This document shows, in pieces, positions 35,745-45,098 of a stretch of DNA of 64,000 nt. Every line of letters starts with the position of its first letter. Positions within the stretch are counted from its first letter, which is position 1. The stretch is from assembly GCA_018401735.1 (NCBI GenBank), contig JAGYKI010000004.1, positions 1 to 64,000 of the forward strand, written 5' to 3'. This stretch comes from Schleiferiaceae bacterium. Lineage in GTDB: Bacteria; Bacteroidota; Bacteroidia; Flavobacteriales; Schleiferiaceae. Both the position numbers and the translations under genes were made by a program. The notes under the pieces are model-generated. The model did not search any database, was not told the DNA's origin, and saw nothing but the letters and a program-made list of their open reading frames with translations.

Positions 35745-37202
35745 ATGAAATTCAAGATAGTTTTAGTCATATTCTGCATTTCTAGCTTATCAACACTAGC
35801 CCAAAATCGCTTTTCACGCAAAGTAGGAAAGGACTTTTCAGAAGGCATTCACAATGTTACGCCTTTAGCGGATGATGAATTGCGACTGTATCTTAACTAT
35901 AGTTATAATGGTCCTGGAGCAAACACAAGCACCTACTACTATGCCCTTTATTACCCTAGCATTGATAGCCTTAGCCAGGAAAAAAGATTAGTTACTTATG
36001 GGTATTTTTATAGTAAAAACAGAGAATTTTTTAAACTTTCACCTTATAGAATTCTCACCACTTTTCAAGAATGTTGCTCCGAAGGTGGACGGGTTGGTAT
36101 GGGAATCGATTATGTTGATTTAAGAGATACCACCGAAATACCTACGTATTGGTTGCCTTATATGAGTGGTACTTTTAATCCTATAATTGATGGCGATTCT
36201 ATATATATATTCCGAAGTTTAGACAGTTCGTATGTCTTACCTAGCAGATCTTACGAAAATAATAGTTCTTTAGTACTCTGTCATTATGATCCTGTTAATC
36301 AGCAATTAAACGATTTAGATACCATTCAATTCCCCTTTGATTTTAAAGCGCCAGGTACTTCATTTTACGATGTCGATAAGCGACAGTTCGAATTACTTTA
36401 TGATTCTCTGCAGGTTTTTTTCACTCGTGGACGTAACGGCTTAGATAGTATCAACGCCTATTTTGGTGATTTTTTTGACCGAGATGATACTGTAGCTGCG
36501 TATCAATATGCAAAGAATTTAAGCCGTCATCTTCGTATTATTAATGATAGTTGTTGGTATTATCAAGATACACTTGGCGCCACTGAGCTTCGTTTCTGTA
36601 AGGATCGCTTCGGAGATACCAACACTACTTTTTACCCTTATCGCTGGCCCCATAATGTTTGCAGTGACTGCAATATATTGAGTCATAGGTTGCAAGGTGA
36701 TTCAGTTAAAGCCTTCTTATTATTGAACCCAAAAGATTCTAGCTATCATCTTTACAGGGAGGAAAATGGCCTTTTAACACAATCTATCCAAGTATTTAAT
36801 TGGCCCAAGACATTTAGACCATATAGCATCTATTCCAATGAGGATGGTAGCTTTTACCTTGCGGGAGATATAAATTACGTCTATGATGTCTGGAACGCAA
36901 CGGGAGAGCCAATGTTGCTAAAAGTTGATAATCAAGGACGATTTGAGCAGCAGATAGTCACGAATTCTTTTAATCTTAATTACAACCGCAGCACTAACTC
37001 TTTAATGGTATTTCTTACAGAGGATGGTGCTACATACAATTACCGACTGATTGAGGCTTCTGGGAAAATCATGAAATCTGGCAGTTTTACAGCCGGAGAG
37101 CCGATTCAATTAGGCGATTGGTCAAAGGCAGTTTATTATTTACAGCTTTGGAGTATCGATCAATCCTATATCGGACAAGAGCCTTTTATTATTACTAATT
37201 AG
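35745..37202 (+). CDS. Secreted protein with T9SS-like C-terminus, paralog 3 of 3
   Basis: A 485-residue exported protein with signal peptide ending LAQ, mature start NRFSRKVGKDFSEGIHN, similar to paralog 2. It shows the shared DTLGA motif, DGSFYLAGD strand and C-terminal YRLIEASGK ... AVYYLQLWS ... YIGQEPFI. It has several Cys (CCSEG, CSDCN) that the other two lack, perhaps forming disulfides after export. It follows the methyltransferase by 78 bases and ends four bases before the convergent RsmB-like gene. Function unknown. Confidence 0.75.
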   Translation: MKFKIVLVIFCISSLSTLAQNRFSRKVGKDFSEGIHNVTPLADDELRLYLNYSYNGPGANTSTYYYALYYPSIDSLSQEKRLVTYGYFYSKNREFFKLSPYRILTTFQECCSEGGRVGMGIDYVDLRDTTEIPTYWLPYMSGTFNPIIDGDSIYIFRSLDSSYVLPSRSYENNSSLVLCHYDPVNQQLNDLDTIQFPFDFKAPGTSFYDVDKRQFELLYDSLQVFFTRGRNGLDSINAYFGDFFDRDDTVAAYQYAKNLSRHLRIINDSCWYYQDTLGATELRFCKDRFGDTNTTFYPYRWPHNVCSDCNILSHRLQGDSVKAFLLLNPKDSSYHLYREENGLLTQSIQVFNWPKTFRPYSIYSNEDGSFYLAGDINYVYDVWNATGEPMLLKVDNQGRFEQQIVTNSFNLNYNRSTNSLMVFLTEDGATYNYRLIEASGKIMKSGSFTAGEPIQLGDWSKAVYYLQLWSIDQSYIGQEPFIITN

Positions 37203-37206
37203 AAGC

Positions 37207-38421
37207 CTAGGCCTTTCGCTCTAATAAAGCCATAAAAAAACCATCACTCCAAGCACTTGGATTAACGCGGTCGGCTTTTATTAATTCAAATTCAGGGTTT
37301 TTTTCTACGAAGCGATCTACCTGATCCTCATTTTCCGAACGAAGGATGCTACAAGTGGCATAAACCATTTTGCCGCCTACCTTCAACATCTTAGAATAAT
37401 CGTCAATAATATCGCCTTGAATTTTACGCACACGATCTAAATGCTCAGGCTGTAATTTCCACTTACTATCGGGATTTCTCTTAATAACACCAGTGCCAGA
37501 ACAAGGTACATCTAGCAAGAGACGATCGGCCGAATTGTGCAGGCGCTTAATGCTTTTGGCATTTTCTATTGGACGGGTTTCGATATTATGCGCACCATTG
37601 CGACGAGCCCGCTTTTGCAATTCTTTCAGCTTCCAAGCTTCCACGTCCATGGCAATTAACTGCCCTTTGTTCTCCATTAAAGCCGCAAGATGCAAGGACT
37701 TACCACCGGCACCGGCACATGCGTCAATAACGCGCATACCCGGTTTAACTTCAAGATAGGGAGCAATCATTTGCGAACCGCCATCTTGTACCTCATAAAG
37801 TCCATCTTGGAAACTCTGTAATTTAAAGGTATTGATGCGTTTTTCTAAAGCTAGTCCAGTAGGATTTTGCTTCATCGCGTGGGCTATGCAACGCTCTTCT
37901 TCCAAACGAGCGAGTAGGCTACTGCGATCGGTTTTTAGGGTATTCGTTCGTAAGAAAACCTTGGCAGGAATGTTTAAAGCCTTGGCAATAGCATCCCAAT
38001 CCTCACCTAATTCTTCACGTGCCACTTTATCGAGCCAATCGGGGAAAGACTCATCTACCGCAAGGGAGCCACCGAGCTGGGCGCGACGCTCTTTTACGTC
38101 GATACCGTTTACCACATCAAATTGCGGCCACTCGGGTAATTCGTTGCCCTCGAGCTGCCACCAAATACCGAATAAACGATACAAGTCTTTTCTTTTAGTG
38201 CTGGGTTCTTTGCCGTAAATTTCCCACAATAATCGCCACCAACGTACTATTTCATAGGTGCTTTCGGCAATAAAGCCACGATCGCGTACGCCCCATTTAG
38301 GGTTTTGTTTTAAGATGCGTTCTATTACTTTATCGGCATAATAGCCTTTTCCAAAAGCAGTTTCTAGGGCCTCAATAACGGCGGCCACGAGGTTTTTATG
38401 AAGACGGGTGTGAGTACTCAA
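37207..38421 (-). CDS. RsmB/NOP-family rRNA cytosine-C5 methyltransferase
   Basis: A 404-residue RNA m5C methyltransferase. An N-terminal helical RNA-binding part (about 1-150) precedes the SAM-binding Rossmann domain, with DACAGAGGKSLHLA (motif I), and two catalytic cysteines in DVPCSGTGVIKRNP (motif IV) and VYATCSILRSEN (motif VI). This is the RsmB/NOP2/Sun type, most likely acting on 16S rRNA; RsmB is the usual label in Bacteroidota but RsmF-like specificity cannot be excluded. It starts two bases after the stop of the upstream E1 dehydrogenase gene, so the two appear co-transcribed. Confidence 0.9.
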   Translation of the reverse strand: MSTHTRLHKNLVAAVIEALETAFGKGYYADKVIERILKQNPKWGVRDRGFIAESTYEIVRWWRLLWEIYGKEPSTKRKDLYRLFGIWWQLEGNELPEWPQFDVVNGIDVKERRAQLGGSLAVDESFPDWLDKVAREELGEDWDAIAKALNIPAKVFLRTNTLKTDRSSLLARLEEERCIAHAMKQNPTGLALEKRINTFKLQSFQDGLYEVQDGGSQMIAPYLEVKPGMRVIDACAGAGGKSLHLAALMENKGQLIAMDVEAWKLKELQKRARRNGAHNIETRPIENAKSIKRLHNSADRLLLDVPCSGTGVIKRNPDSKWKLQPEHLDRVRKIQGDIIDDYSKMLKVGGKMVYATCSILRSENEDQVDRFVEKNPEFELIKADRVNPSAWSDGFFMALLERKA

Positions 38422-38423
38422 TA

Positions 38424-40844
38424 TTAGTATAAAGCAGGAAACTGCTCGGGATTAAATTCGTGCATTATTGCGTAGGCTTTCTCAAAAATATCTTCCGCAC
38501 TCGGTTTGCTGAAGTAGTCGCCATCGCTGCCATAAGCGGGACGGTGTGCTTTCGCAGAAAGGGTTTCTGCGGGACTGTCTAAATACTGAAAGCCTTTTTG
38601 GGTTTCAATAATTTGCTGCAAAATAAAAGCGCTAGCGCCACCCGGAACATCTTCGTCGATTACTAGAAGGCGATTGGTATGTTTTAAGCTTTCAACAATG
38701 GAATGGTTAATATCAAATGGTAGCAGTGATTGAGGATCGATAACCTCAATATCAACTCCAAATTTGGCTAATTCCTCGGCTGCTTCCATTACTACCCTTA
38801 AAGTAGATCCGTAAGAAACGACAGTAATATCTTTACCACTGCGAATTTTTTCGGGTATCCCTAAAGGCGTGCGAATCTTAGCTAGATTATCGGGCATTTT
38901 TTCTTTTAAACGGTAACCATTCAAGCACTCTACAATTAGTGCAGGGTCATCGCCATCTAAAACAGTATTGTAAAACCCAGCTGCCTGTGTCATATTGCGA
39001 GGAACTAAAACGTGCACTCCTCTTACGGCATTGATAATCATCCCCATAGGAGAGCCACTATGCCAGATTCCTTCTAGGCGGTGACCACGTGTGCGCACCA
39101 CAACTGGGGCCTTCTGGCGACCTTTGGAACGGTAATGTACGGTGGCTAAATCATCACTCATTACCTGCAAAGCATAGAGCAGGTAGTCTAAGTACTGAAT
39201 TTCAGCAATGGGCCGTAAACCGCGCATCGCCATGCCAATCCCTTGACCTAAAATAGTAGCCTCACGAATACCGGTATCCGATACGCGACTCACGCCATGT
39301 TTGTCTTGTAAGCCTTCTAAACCTTGGTTAACATCACCAATTTTACCACTATCCTCGCCGAAAATTAAAACTTCAGGACGCTCGCTTAACAGACGGTCGA
39401 AGTTTTCGCGTAGAATAATTCGTGCATCCACTTCCTTCGATTCTGCGGAATATTCGGGCGCAACGGCTTTAATATGTAGAGGAGAGAGTTCACTTTCACT
39501 GTAAAGGTGGCTGCCGTAACGGTTATGGTTAAGTGCTAAATTTTCACCTAGCCAGGTGGTTATTTTGGATTTTAATCCGCTTTTATCGTTACGAATCTCG
39601 CGCAAAGCCTTGCGTAAAGCAGAAACACCATCGCGGCGTAAAGGCTCGGCATTACTTTGTAAATCTTTAATTAGTTCGGCAATAACAGTAGGATTATCAG
39701 CCACTTGATTTGCTTCGGCTAATAGTTCTAAAACCTCATTGATATCGCTTTTAATTGCCGAAATGAAATTCTTCCAAGCAGCGCTTTTTGCCTGACGGGC
39801 TTCTTTTTGCGCTTCTTTTTCTAATAGATCTAATTCTTCATCCGTCGCTAAAGTGCTGCTTACAATCCACTCCCGCATTTTTTTAATACAATCAAACTCG
39901 CGCTCCCAATTTAAGCGTTGTTCGTTTTTGTAGCGTTCATGCGATCCAGAAGTACTATGGCCCTGAGGTTGGGTGAGCTCAGTAACATGCACCATTACTG
40001 GGATATGTTTTTTACGGGCAATACGATCTGCTTTTTCGTAAGTTTCAATTAAAGCGGGATAATCCCAACCTTTTACATGTAGGATTTCGTAGCCATTTTC
40101 ATCGCCATTTCTTTGAAATCCCTTTAAGATTTCCGAAATATTTTCTTTAGTCGTTTGGTACTTACTATGAACGGAAATGCCATAATCGTCGTCCCAAATA
40201 GAAATAACCATAGGTACCTGTAAAACCCCGGCAGCATTGATCGTTTCAAAAAATGGACCTTCAGAGGTAGATGCGTTACCAATGGATCCCCAGGCTACTT
40301 CATTCCCTTTGTTCGAAAACTGACTAAAGTCTTTTAGCCCTTTAGTATTACGGTAATATTTACTCGCTTCTGCGAGACCTAATAAGCGGGGCATTTGCCC
40401 AGCGGTAGGAGAAATATCGGCAGAGCTATTACCTTGGTCGAGAAGGTTTTTCCAATTTCCTTCGGCGTCTAAACTTTGGGTGGCAAAGTGTCCGTTCATT
40501 TGCCTTCCGGCAGATGCGGGCTCGAGTTCATGATTGGTATCGGCATAGAGACTAGCGAAAAACTCTTGGGTGGTGAGGGCGCCAATGGCCATCATAAAAG
40601 TTTGATCACGATAATAGCCCGAACGGAAATCACCCTTTCTAAAAACTTTTGCCCAAGCTAATTGGGGGAGCTCTTTACCATCTCCGAAAATTCCGAACTT
40701 TGCTTTGCCAGTAAGAACTTCGCGACGGCCGATAAGGCTCGCTTCTCTACTTTCTATCGCTAAGCGATAATCGGCTAAAACATTGGCTTTTATTTCTTCG
40801 ATGCTTAGATCGTTGCTGCTATTATCTACGCTAGACTCGCTCAT
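38424..40844 (-). CDS. Fused alpha/beta E1 subunit of a 2-oxoacid (branched-chain) dehydrogenase
   Basis: Thiamine-diphosphate-dependent E1 with alpha and beta subunits in one chain (806 residues from the start MSESSVD; a frame to 40871 adds nine more). The N-terminal half (about 40-370) holds the ThDP/Mg region GNASTSEG ... DDDYGIS, a variant of the common GDGxTSEG...NN. The C-terminal half (about 470-800) is the transketolase-like pyrimidine-binding and C-terminal domain (FGEDSGKIGDVNQG, GMAMRGLRPIAEIQY). Bacteroidota commonly carry this fusion, annotated 2-oxoisovalerate or alpha-ketoacid dehydrogenase. E2 and E3 are not adjacent. The fusion fixes the one-to-one ratio; the substrate is inferred, not shown. 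Confidence 0.9.
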   Translation of the reverse strand: MSESSVDNSSNDLSIEEIKANVLADYRLAIESREASLIGRREVLTGKAKFGIFGDGKELPQLAWAKVFRKGDFRSGYYRDQTFMMAIGALTTQEFFASLYADTNHELEPASAGRQMNGHFATQSLDAEGNWKNLLDQGNSSADISPTAGQMPRLLGLAEASKYYRNTKGLKDFSQFSNKGNEVAWGSIGNASTSEGPFFETINAAGVLQVPMVISIWDDDYGISVHSKYQTTKENISEILKGFQRNGDENGYEILHVKGWDYPALIETYEKADRIARKKHIPVMVHVTELTQPQGHSTSGSHERYKNEQRLNWEREFDCIKKMREWIVSSTLATDEELDLLEKEAQKEARQAKSAAWKNFISAIKSDINEVLELLAEANQVADNPTVIAELIKDLQSNAEPLRRDGVSALRKALREIRNDKSGLKSKITTWLGENLALNHNRYGSHLYSESELSPLHIKAVAPEYSAESKEVDARIILRENFDRLLSERPEVLIFGEDSGKIGDVNQGLEGLQDKHGVSRVSDTGIREATILGQGIGMAMRGLRPIAEIQYLDYLLYALQVMSDDLATVHYRSKGRQKAPVVVRTRGHRLEGIWHSGSPMGMIINAVRGVHVLVPRNMTQAAGFYNTVLDGDDPALIVECLNGYRLKEKMPDNLAKIRTPLGIPEKIRSGKDITVVSYGSTLRVVMEAAEELAKFGVDIEVIDPQSLLPFDINHSIVESLKHTNRLLVIDEDVPGGASAFILQQIIETQKGFQYLDSPAETLSAKAHRPAYGSDGDYFSKPSAEDIFEKAYAIMHEFNPEQFPALY

Positions 40845-40969
40845 AAATTGCTGCTTTTTTGAGAGGTGCAAAGCTAGTTAAAAAACAGCGGAATTTTAGG
40901 GCTTAAGTAGACGCTGCTAATTCTAAGATAGATTGCTGATTACGAAACATTTGTATCGAGTCTTTTCTT

Positions 40970-41461
40970 CTAAAAATTATCGAGCATACCCTGAGGGAAA
41001 ACACCGAGGCGACTCCAAATGCTATCCAATTGATCGGTTAATAGATGTAGCTGAGGAATTGTGTCGGCCATGTCAAAAACAATTTGATGCTTGAGACTGC
41101 CATTTTCAATGGTCAACCAGATATCACAACCATCTGCAGGTAAATTGCCAGAAGTATAGTTTAAGGAACTAAAATAATTCCAGTCTAAAGCTGATTTTAA
41201 GGCATCTACCGCAGTGCTACTAATGCTTTGCTTGCTATCGACCGCAATTCTTGTATTGCTTGATGCGTTCCAAAAATCTTGCACAAGGTGAGCCTGCTTC
41301 GCATCTACCGTAAGGGAATCAAAACGAAGGCCCCAACCGCAATGTACCCCCATGGTAAATTTTAGATTGGCAGAATTCACACTGGGAGTTTCTTCTTCGA
41401 TAGTGCAAGAAATTAAAAGACTGCCAATAATTATGAAACAAAGAAGATTTATATTTTTCAT
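40970..41461 (-). CDS. Hypothetical lipoprotein
   Basis: A 163-residue lipoprotein of unknown function. The signal MKNINLLCFIIIGSLLISC ends with the lipobox (Cys19), followed by the acidic TIEEETPS that may mark surface export. The mature part has two Cys (HCGWG, GCDIW), probably a disulfide, and the pattern of a small beta-sandwich. It is divergent from the PorE-like gene at 41543 with 81 bases between starts. No family recognised. Confidence 0.7.
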   Translation of the reverse strand: MKNINLLCFIIIGSLLISCTIEEETPSVNSANLKFTMGVHCGWGLRFDSLTVDAKQAHLVQDFWNASSNTRIAVDSKQSISSTAVDALKSALDWNYFSSLNYTSGNLPADGCDIWLTIENGSLKHQIVFDMADTIPQLHLLTDQLDSIWSRLGVFPQGMLDNF

Positions 41462-41542
41462 ACGCTAAAAATAATCCTATTTTCACGCCATAAAGGAATA
41501 CAGAGGCAATTTTTCCTTTTTTATTCTGCTTTAAAAATTGAT

Positions 41543-43435
41543 ATGTTAAGATTCTGTATATTTCTTCTTTTAAGTTTAAGTGCGATAAATTTAAGTGCCC
41601 AAAGTAAAAAGGCTCGGAAAAAGCTTTTGGAGGCCCGCACCTTAGTAAGCGAGTATCAATATAAGGAGGCACTTGAAGAGATTGAGGATGCCATTGAAGA
41701 CAGTCCCGAATTTGTAGATGCTTGGTTGTTTAAAGCGGATATTCTCAATCAACTAAGCAGGGCAGAAGATGCCCTTCAATGTTACGAAGTAGCCCAGAAA
41801 TTAGAGGCGCCCTATTTTTTAAGTCTCTTTCAAGGCCGTCAGCTTTACAACATGCAGCGTTATGAAGAAAGCATACCCTTTTTAGAAACTTACAAAGCAG
41901 AGCCGCGCGCAAGTTCCAAGTATATCAAAGAGGCCGAGGAAATAATTGCCAGCGCAAAATTTGCCATCGAGGCTTTAAAAGAATCAATTCCTTACAATCC
42001 TATTAACCTTGGTCCCAAGGTTAACTCGCGTGAAATGGAATATTTTCCTTCTATTTCTGCCGACGGGAATACGCTAGTTTTTACCCATCGAAAATTAGAG
42101 GGACAAAAATTAGACGAAGATTTTTGGTACACAGAAAGAGATAGTGCAAAGGCTCCATGGTCGCAAGCACAAATGATTCCTGGGCGATTAAACAGCTCTG
42201 GAAATGAGGGGGCGCAAAGTATTAGTTCTGATGGTAAAATAATATTCTTTGCCGCCTGTGAAAGGCCAGATGGTGCAGGTTCTTGCGATATCTACGCTTC
42301 CTTTTTACAAAGCGATGGGATGTGGACCAAAGCCGTTAATTTGGGTCCTGCGATTAACACCCTAATGTGGGAAAGCCAGCCCTCGATTTCATCGGACTCT
42401 AAAACTCTATATTTCGTGCGTGGTCGCAGCGGCTCAGATCCCGATATGAACATTTACTACAGTGAATATTCGGGTGGGCGATGGAGCAAAGCAGAACCGA
42501 TTAAAGGGAAAATTAATACCAACAAGCAAGAAACTTCGCCTTATATACATTTCGATAATGAGCATCTTTATTTTAGTAGTTCGGGCCACCCTGGCATGGG
42601 TGATTTAGATTTTTTCGTTTCCAAACGTGAAGCTGATGGCAGTTGGGGTGAACCGAAGAATTTGGGACATCCGATCAATACTCCTTTTCAAGAGTTTAGT
42701 CTTATAGTTGCCCCCGATGGTAGAACCGGTTATTTCAGCAGTGATGCCTTGAAAGATGGCTTTGGTAAATTAGATCTTTACGAGTTTCAATTGCCACCGC
42801 AAGCGCAGGCCTCAGCTATTGCTTATTTAAGAGGTAAAGTAATTAATATCGAAACTCGGGCTCCCGTTCCTTCTAGTTTGGATTTTTTCAATTTAGAGGA
42901 TAGCACCAAACTATTATCACGAAACACAACTAAAGAGGCAGAGTTTTATGCGGTATTGCCAGTAGGAAGCGATTACGGTTTATCAATTGCGCAACCAGGC
43001 TACCTTTTCTTTTCTAGAAATTTTGCCCTAAGTAATGAGAATAGGGAAGAAGCTTTAGAGCTATTGTTGGAATTAGAGCCTATTAAAGCGGGGCAAAGTG
43101 TGACTTTGGAAAACGTTTTTTTTGACTACGATTCCTATGAAATTAGTAAACGCAGCGATCAAGAAATAGCCAAAGTTTTTCAGTTTTTACAATTAAATCC
43201 AAGTCTCAATGTATTACTTGAAGGGCATACAGATAATCAGGGAACGGTTGCTCACAATAAAGAATTGAGTGCCAATCGAGCTAGAGCAGTATTGAACCGT
43301 TTGGTGAAATTAGGTATAGATGCGAAGCGACTTAAATCAGAAGGTTTTGGAGCTACCCAGCCGATCGCAAGCAATGAAGATGAAAAAGGAAGGTCGAAAA
43401 ACCGACGTACGGAAATGAGGATCATTTCAAAATAG
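41543..43435 (+). CDS. PorE-like envelope protein: TPR, PD40 beta-propeller, regulatory domain, OmpA C-terminus (second copy)
   Basis: A 630-residue protein with the same domain order as the one at 23990: signal peptide ending LSAQ, TPR helices (about 25-140), PD40 strands with repeated ISSDGK and LYFSSSGHPGMGD (about 150-420), a small regulatory beta domain (about 430-510) and an OmpA domain (about 515-630) with FFDYDSYEI, EGHTDNQG and GRSKNRRTE. It should bind peptidoglycan and either support T9SS (PorE role) or tether another outer-membrane complex. It is upstream, in the same direction, of the DUF5723 operon, with 112 bases between. Confidence 0.85.
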   Translation: MLRFCIFLLLSLSAINLSAQSKKARKKLLEARTLVSEYQYKEALEEIEDAIEDSPEFVDAWLFKADILNQLSRAEDALQCYEVAQKLEAPYFLSLFQGRQLYNMQRYEESIPFLETYKAEPRASSKYIKEAEEIIASAKFAIEALKESIPYNPINLGPKVNSREMEYFPSISADGNTLVFTHRKLEGQKLDEDFWYTERDSAKAPWSQAQMIPGRLNSSGNEGAQSISSDGKIIFFAACERPDGAGSCDIYASFLQSDGMWTKAVNLGPAINTLMWESQPSISSDSKTLYFVRGRSGSDPDMNIYYSEYSGGRWSKAEPIKGKINTNKQETSPYIHFDNEHLYFSSSGHPGMGDLDFFVSKREADGSWGEPKNLGHPINTPFQEFSLIVAPDGRTGYFSSDALKDGFGKLDLYEFQLPPQAQASAIAYLRGKVINIETRAPVPSSLDFFNLEDSTKLLSRNTTKEAEFYAVLPVGSDYGLSIAQPGYLFFSRNFALSNENREEALELLLELEPIKAGQSVTLENVFFDYDSYEISKRSDQEIAKVFQFLQLNPSLNVLLEGHTDNQGTVAHNKELSANRARAVLNRLVKLGIDAKRLKSEGFGATQPIASNEDEKGRSKNRRTEMRIISK

Positions 43436-43502
43436 AAACTAAAGATCCATAGCTTTGCATAATTCAATCTAAATAAGCCAAGAGTGATATGAATTAAATT
43501 AT

Positions 43503-43510
43503 TAGCTTTG
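43503..43510 (+). promoter_or_regulatory. Candidate -7 element before the lipoprotein-DUF5723 operon
   Basis: TAGCTTTG fits TANNTTTG, 37 bases before the start codon at 43548. A second TAGCTTTG occurs at 43450-43457. Neither has a clear TTG at the right spacing, so this is tentative. Confidence 0.35.
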
Positions 43511-43547
43511 CGAAGGAGCGGGGGCTTTAACAAAACTTGGGAAAAAA

Positions 43548-45098
43548 ATGAAGAAGTATCTACTTCGAGTCTCTTTGTTGGGACTAATTCTAGTTTCGTG
43601 TAGTAAGGAGCTAGACTTTGATATGGTTGATGATATTGCCATAAACCCTTCAGGCACGATTCCTCTCGCCACCTTAACCTTAAATCTAGGTGATTTAGTA
43701 AATGACATTGATTCTACCATTGTAGTAGATCCTGATAATTCTTTGCGTATTTATTATCGCCAAGACTCGGTATTTACTTATTCGGCAAGTGATATTCTAA
43801 CCATTCCTGATCAAGATCCTTTTGACTTAGTTGTTTCGGAGGCGCAACCCTTTTTTAGAGTAGGAGTAGCTTTGGGGACGATTGCTGGAGCGCAATTAGG
43901 AGCTGCCACTTTTTCCTCAGGAACTATCGGAATCGAAATAGTCGCTAGCGATTCAGCCTTGAGCGATATTCGTTTTGAGCTAACCTTTTACAATGCCACT
44001 TTAAACGGACAAACCTATTCGGATACCTTTAACCTTGCCGCTCTGCAAAGAAATCTTTTAGACAGTTCCTTTATAAATGGACTAACTTTCGATTTTAGCG
44101 ACGGAGGAACGCGAGTTAACTATCTAGATATCGGTATTAAGGTATTAGATGACGATACCGCCGCTCTTCCTAGCAATGCAACGTATTCTTGCGGGGTTGC
44201 TTTAAGAAATTTAGGTTTAGAAGTGGCCAGTGGCTTTTTCGGACAAAGAGTTCAGGCTGCGCCATCAGGTAATTTCAATTTTGAAATCAATGGTATTGCC
44301 AATTTCGCTGGGGGTTTATATTTAACCAATCCTAGCTTAACACTTATCACCAAATCAACAGTAGGTTTACCTATTCGAATTACGACAGATTTTGATGGAC
44401 AAAATTCAGAAGGGACTATAGTTGCCTTAGATGCACCACCGTTCAATATTTTAGCCTCTCCTGGGCCTAGTGTGGTTCAAGAATCTCGTTTGAGTTTAAC
44501 TGCTACTAATTCACAGATTACAAACTTTTTAGCAAACATTCCGCAATCTATTCTTTATGCGGGTAACATTAGCCTTAACCCAGACGGTAATGTGGGGCCT
44601 CCCAACTTTATTGCGAGCTCCTCAAATGTGGTTATTGACTTTGAAGTAAGTGTACCCATGGAAATGCGAATGGAAGACATGCGTTTGGATCAAACCATAG
44701 AAGATTTTAGCATTAGCGCAGGTGGCAATGAGGACTTCTTTGAAAAGCTCACTCTTTATTTTAATAGCGAGAATGGTTTACCACTGGACTTAAACTTACG
44801 CGTGGTATTACAAGATTCGGCAACTGCGGATAGCATCGGTGGTTTTGAAATTGGCTTATTAAATGCAGCGCCCATTGATAACAATGGCAGAGTAGTAGCC
44901 TCCGCCATTGCCGACAATGAGGTGGTATTTGATCAAACCTTGATAAAAGCTTTACTGCGTTCTGGATCTTTGCGCTTTATTGCTTCGGTAAACTCTACCA
45001 ATAACGGACAAGATGCCGTGAAAATGTACACGGATTACGATTTGGTAATTCGCGCTGCCATCCAGGCGAATAGTAATATTAAAGTCAATTCGCTCTAA
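43548..45098 (+). CDS. Hypothetical lipoprotein of the DUF5723 operon
   Basis: A 516-residue lipoprotein, signal to lipobox LVSC (Cys19), with KELDFD acidic start. The body is beta-rich, with long repeats of hydrophobic/polar strands, many Asn and Asp, and few Cys or Trp. No catalytic motif is seen. The stop and next start share one base (TAATG), so it is translationally coupled to the DUF5723 barrel protein. It is probably an outer-membrane lipoprotein partner of that barrel; function unknown. Confidence 0.75.
   Translation: MKKYLLRVSLLGLILVSCSKELDFDMVDDIAINPSGTIPLATLTLNLGDLVNDIDSTIVVDPDNSLRIYYRQDSVFTYSASDILTIPDQDPFDLVVSEAQPFFRVGVALGTIAGAQLGAATFSSGTIGIEIVASDSALSDIRFELTFYNATLNGQTYSDTFNLAALQRNLLDSSFINGLTFDFSDGGTRVNYLDIGIKVLDDDTAALPSNATYSCGVALRNLGLEVASGFFGQRVQAAPSGNFNFEINGIANFAGGLYLTNPSLTLITKSTVGLPIRITTDFDGQNSEGTIVALDAPPFNILASPGPSVVQESRLSLTATNSQITNFLANIPQSILYAGNISLNPDGNVGPPNFIASSSNVVIDFEVSVPMEMRMEDMRLDQTIEDFSISAGGNEDFFEKLTLYFNSENGLPLDLNLRVVLQDSATADSIGGFEIGLLNAAPIDNNGRVVASAIADNEVVFDQTLIKALLRSGSLRFIASVNSTNNGQDAVKMYTDYDLVIRAAIQANSNIKVNSL

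Noticed and set aside
37832..38218. 128-residue open frame on the plus strand
   Set aside because: Antisense within the RsmB-like gene; Ser/Arg-rich, without recognisable features.
38424..40844. E1 dehydrogenase fusion considered as a novel fusion
   Set aside because: Single-chain alpha/beta E1 proteins are common in Bacteroidota.
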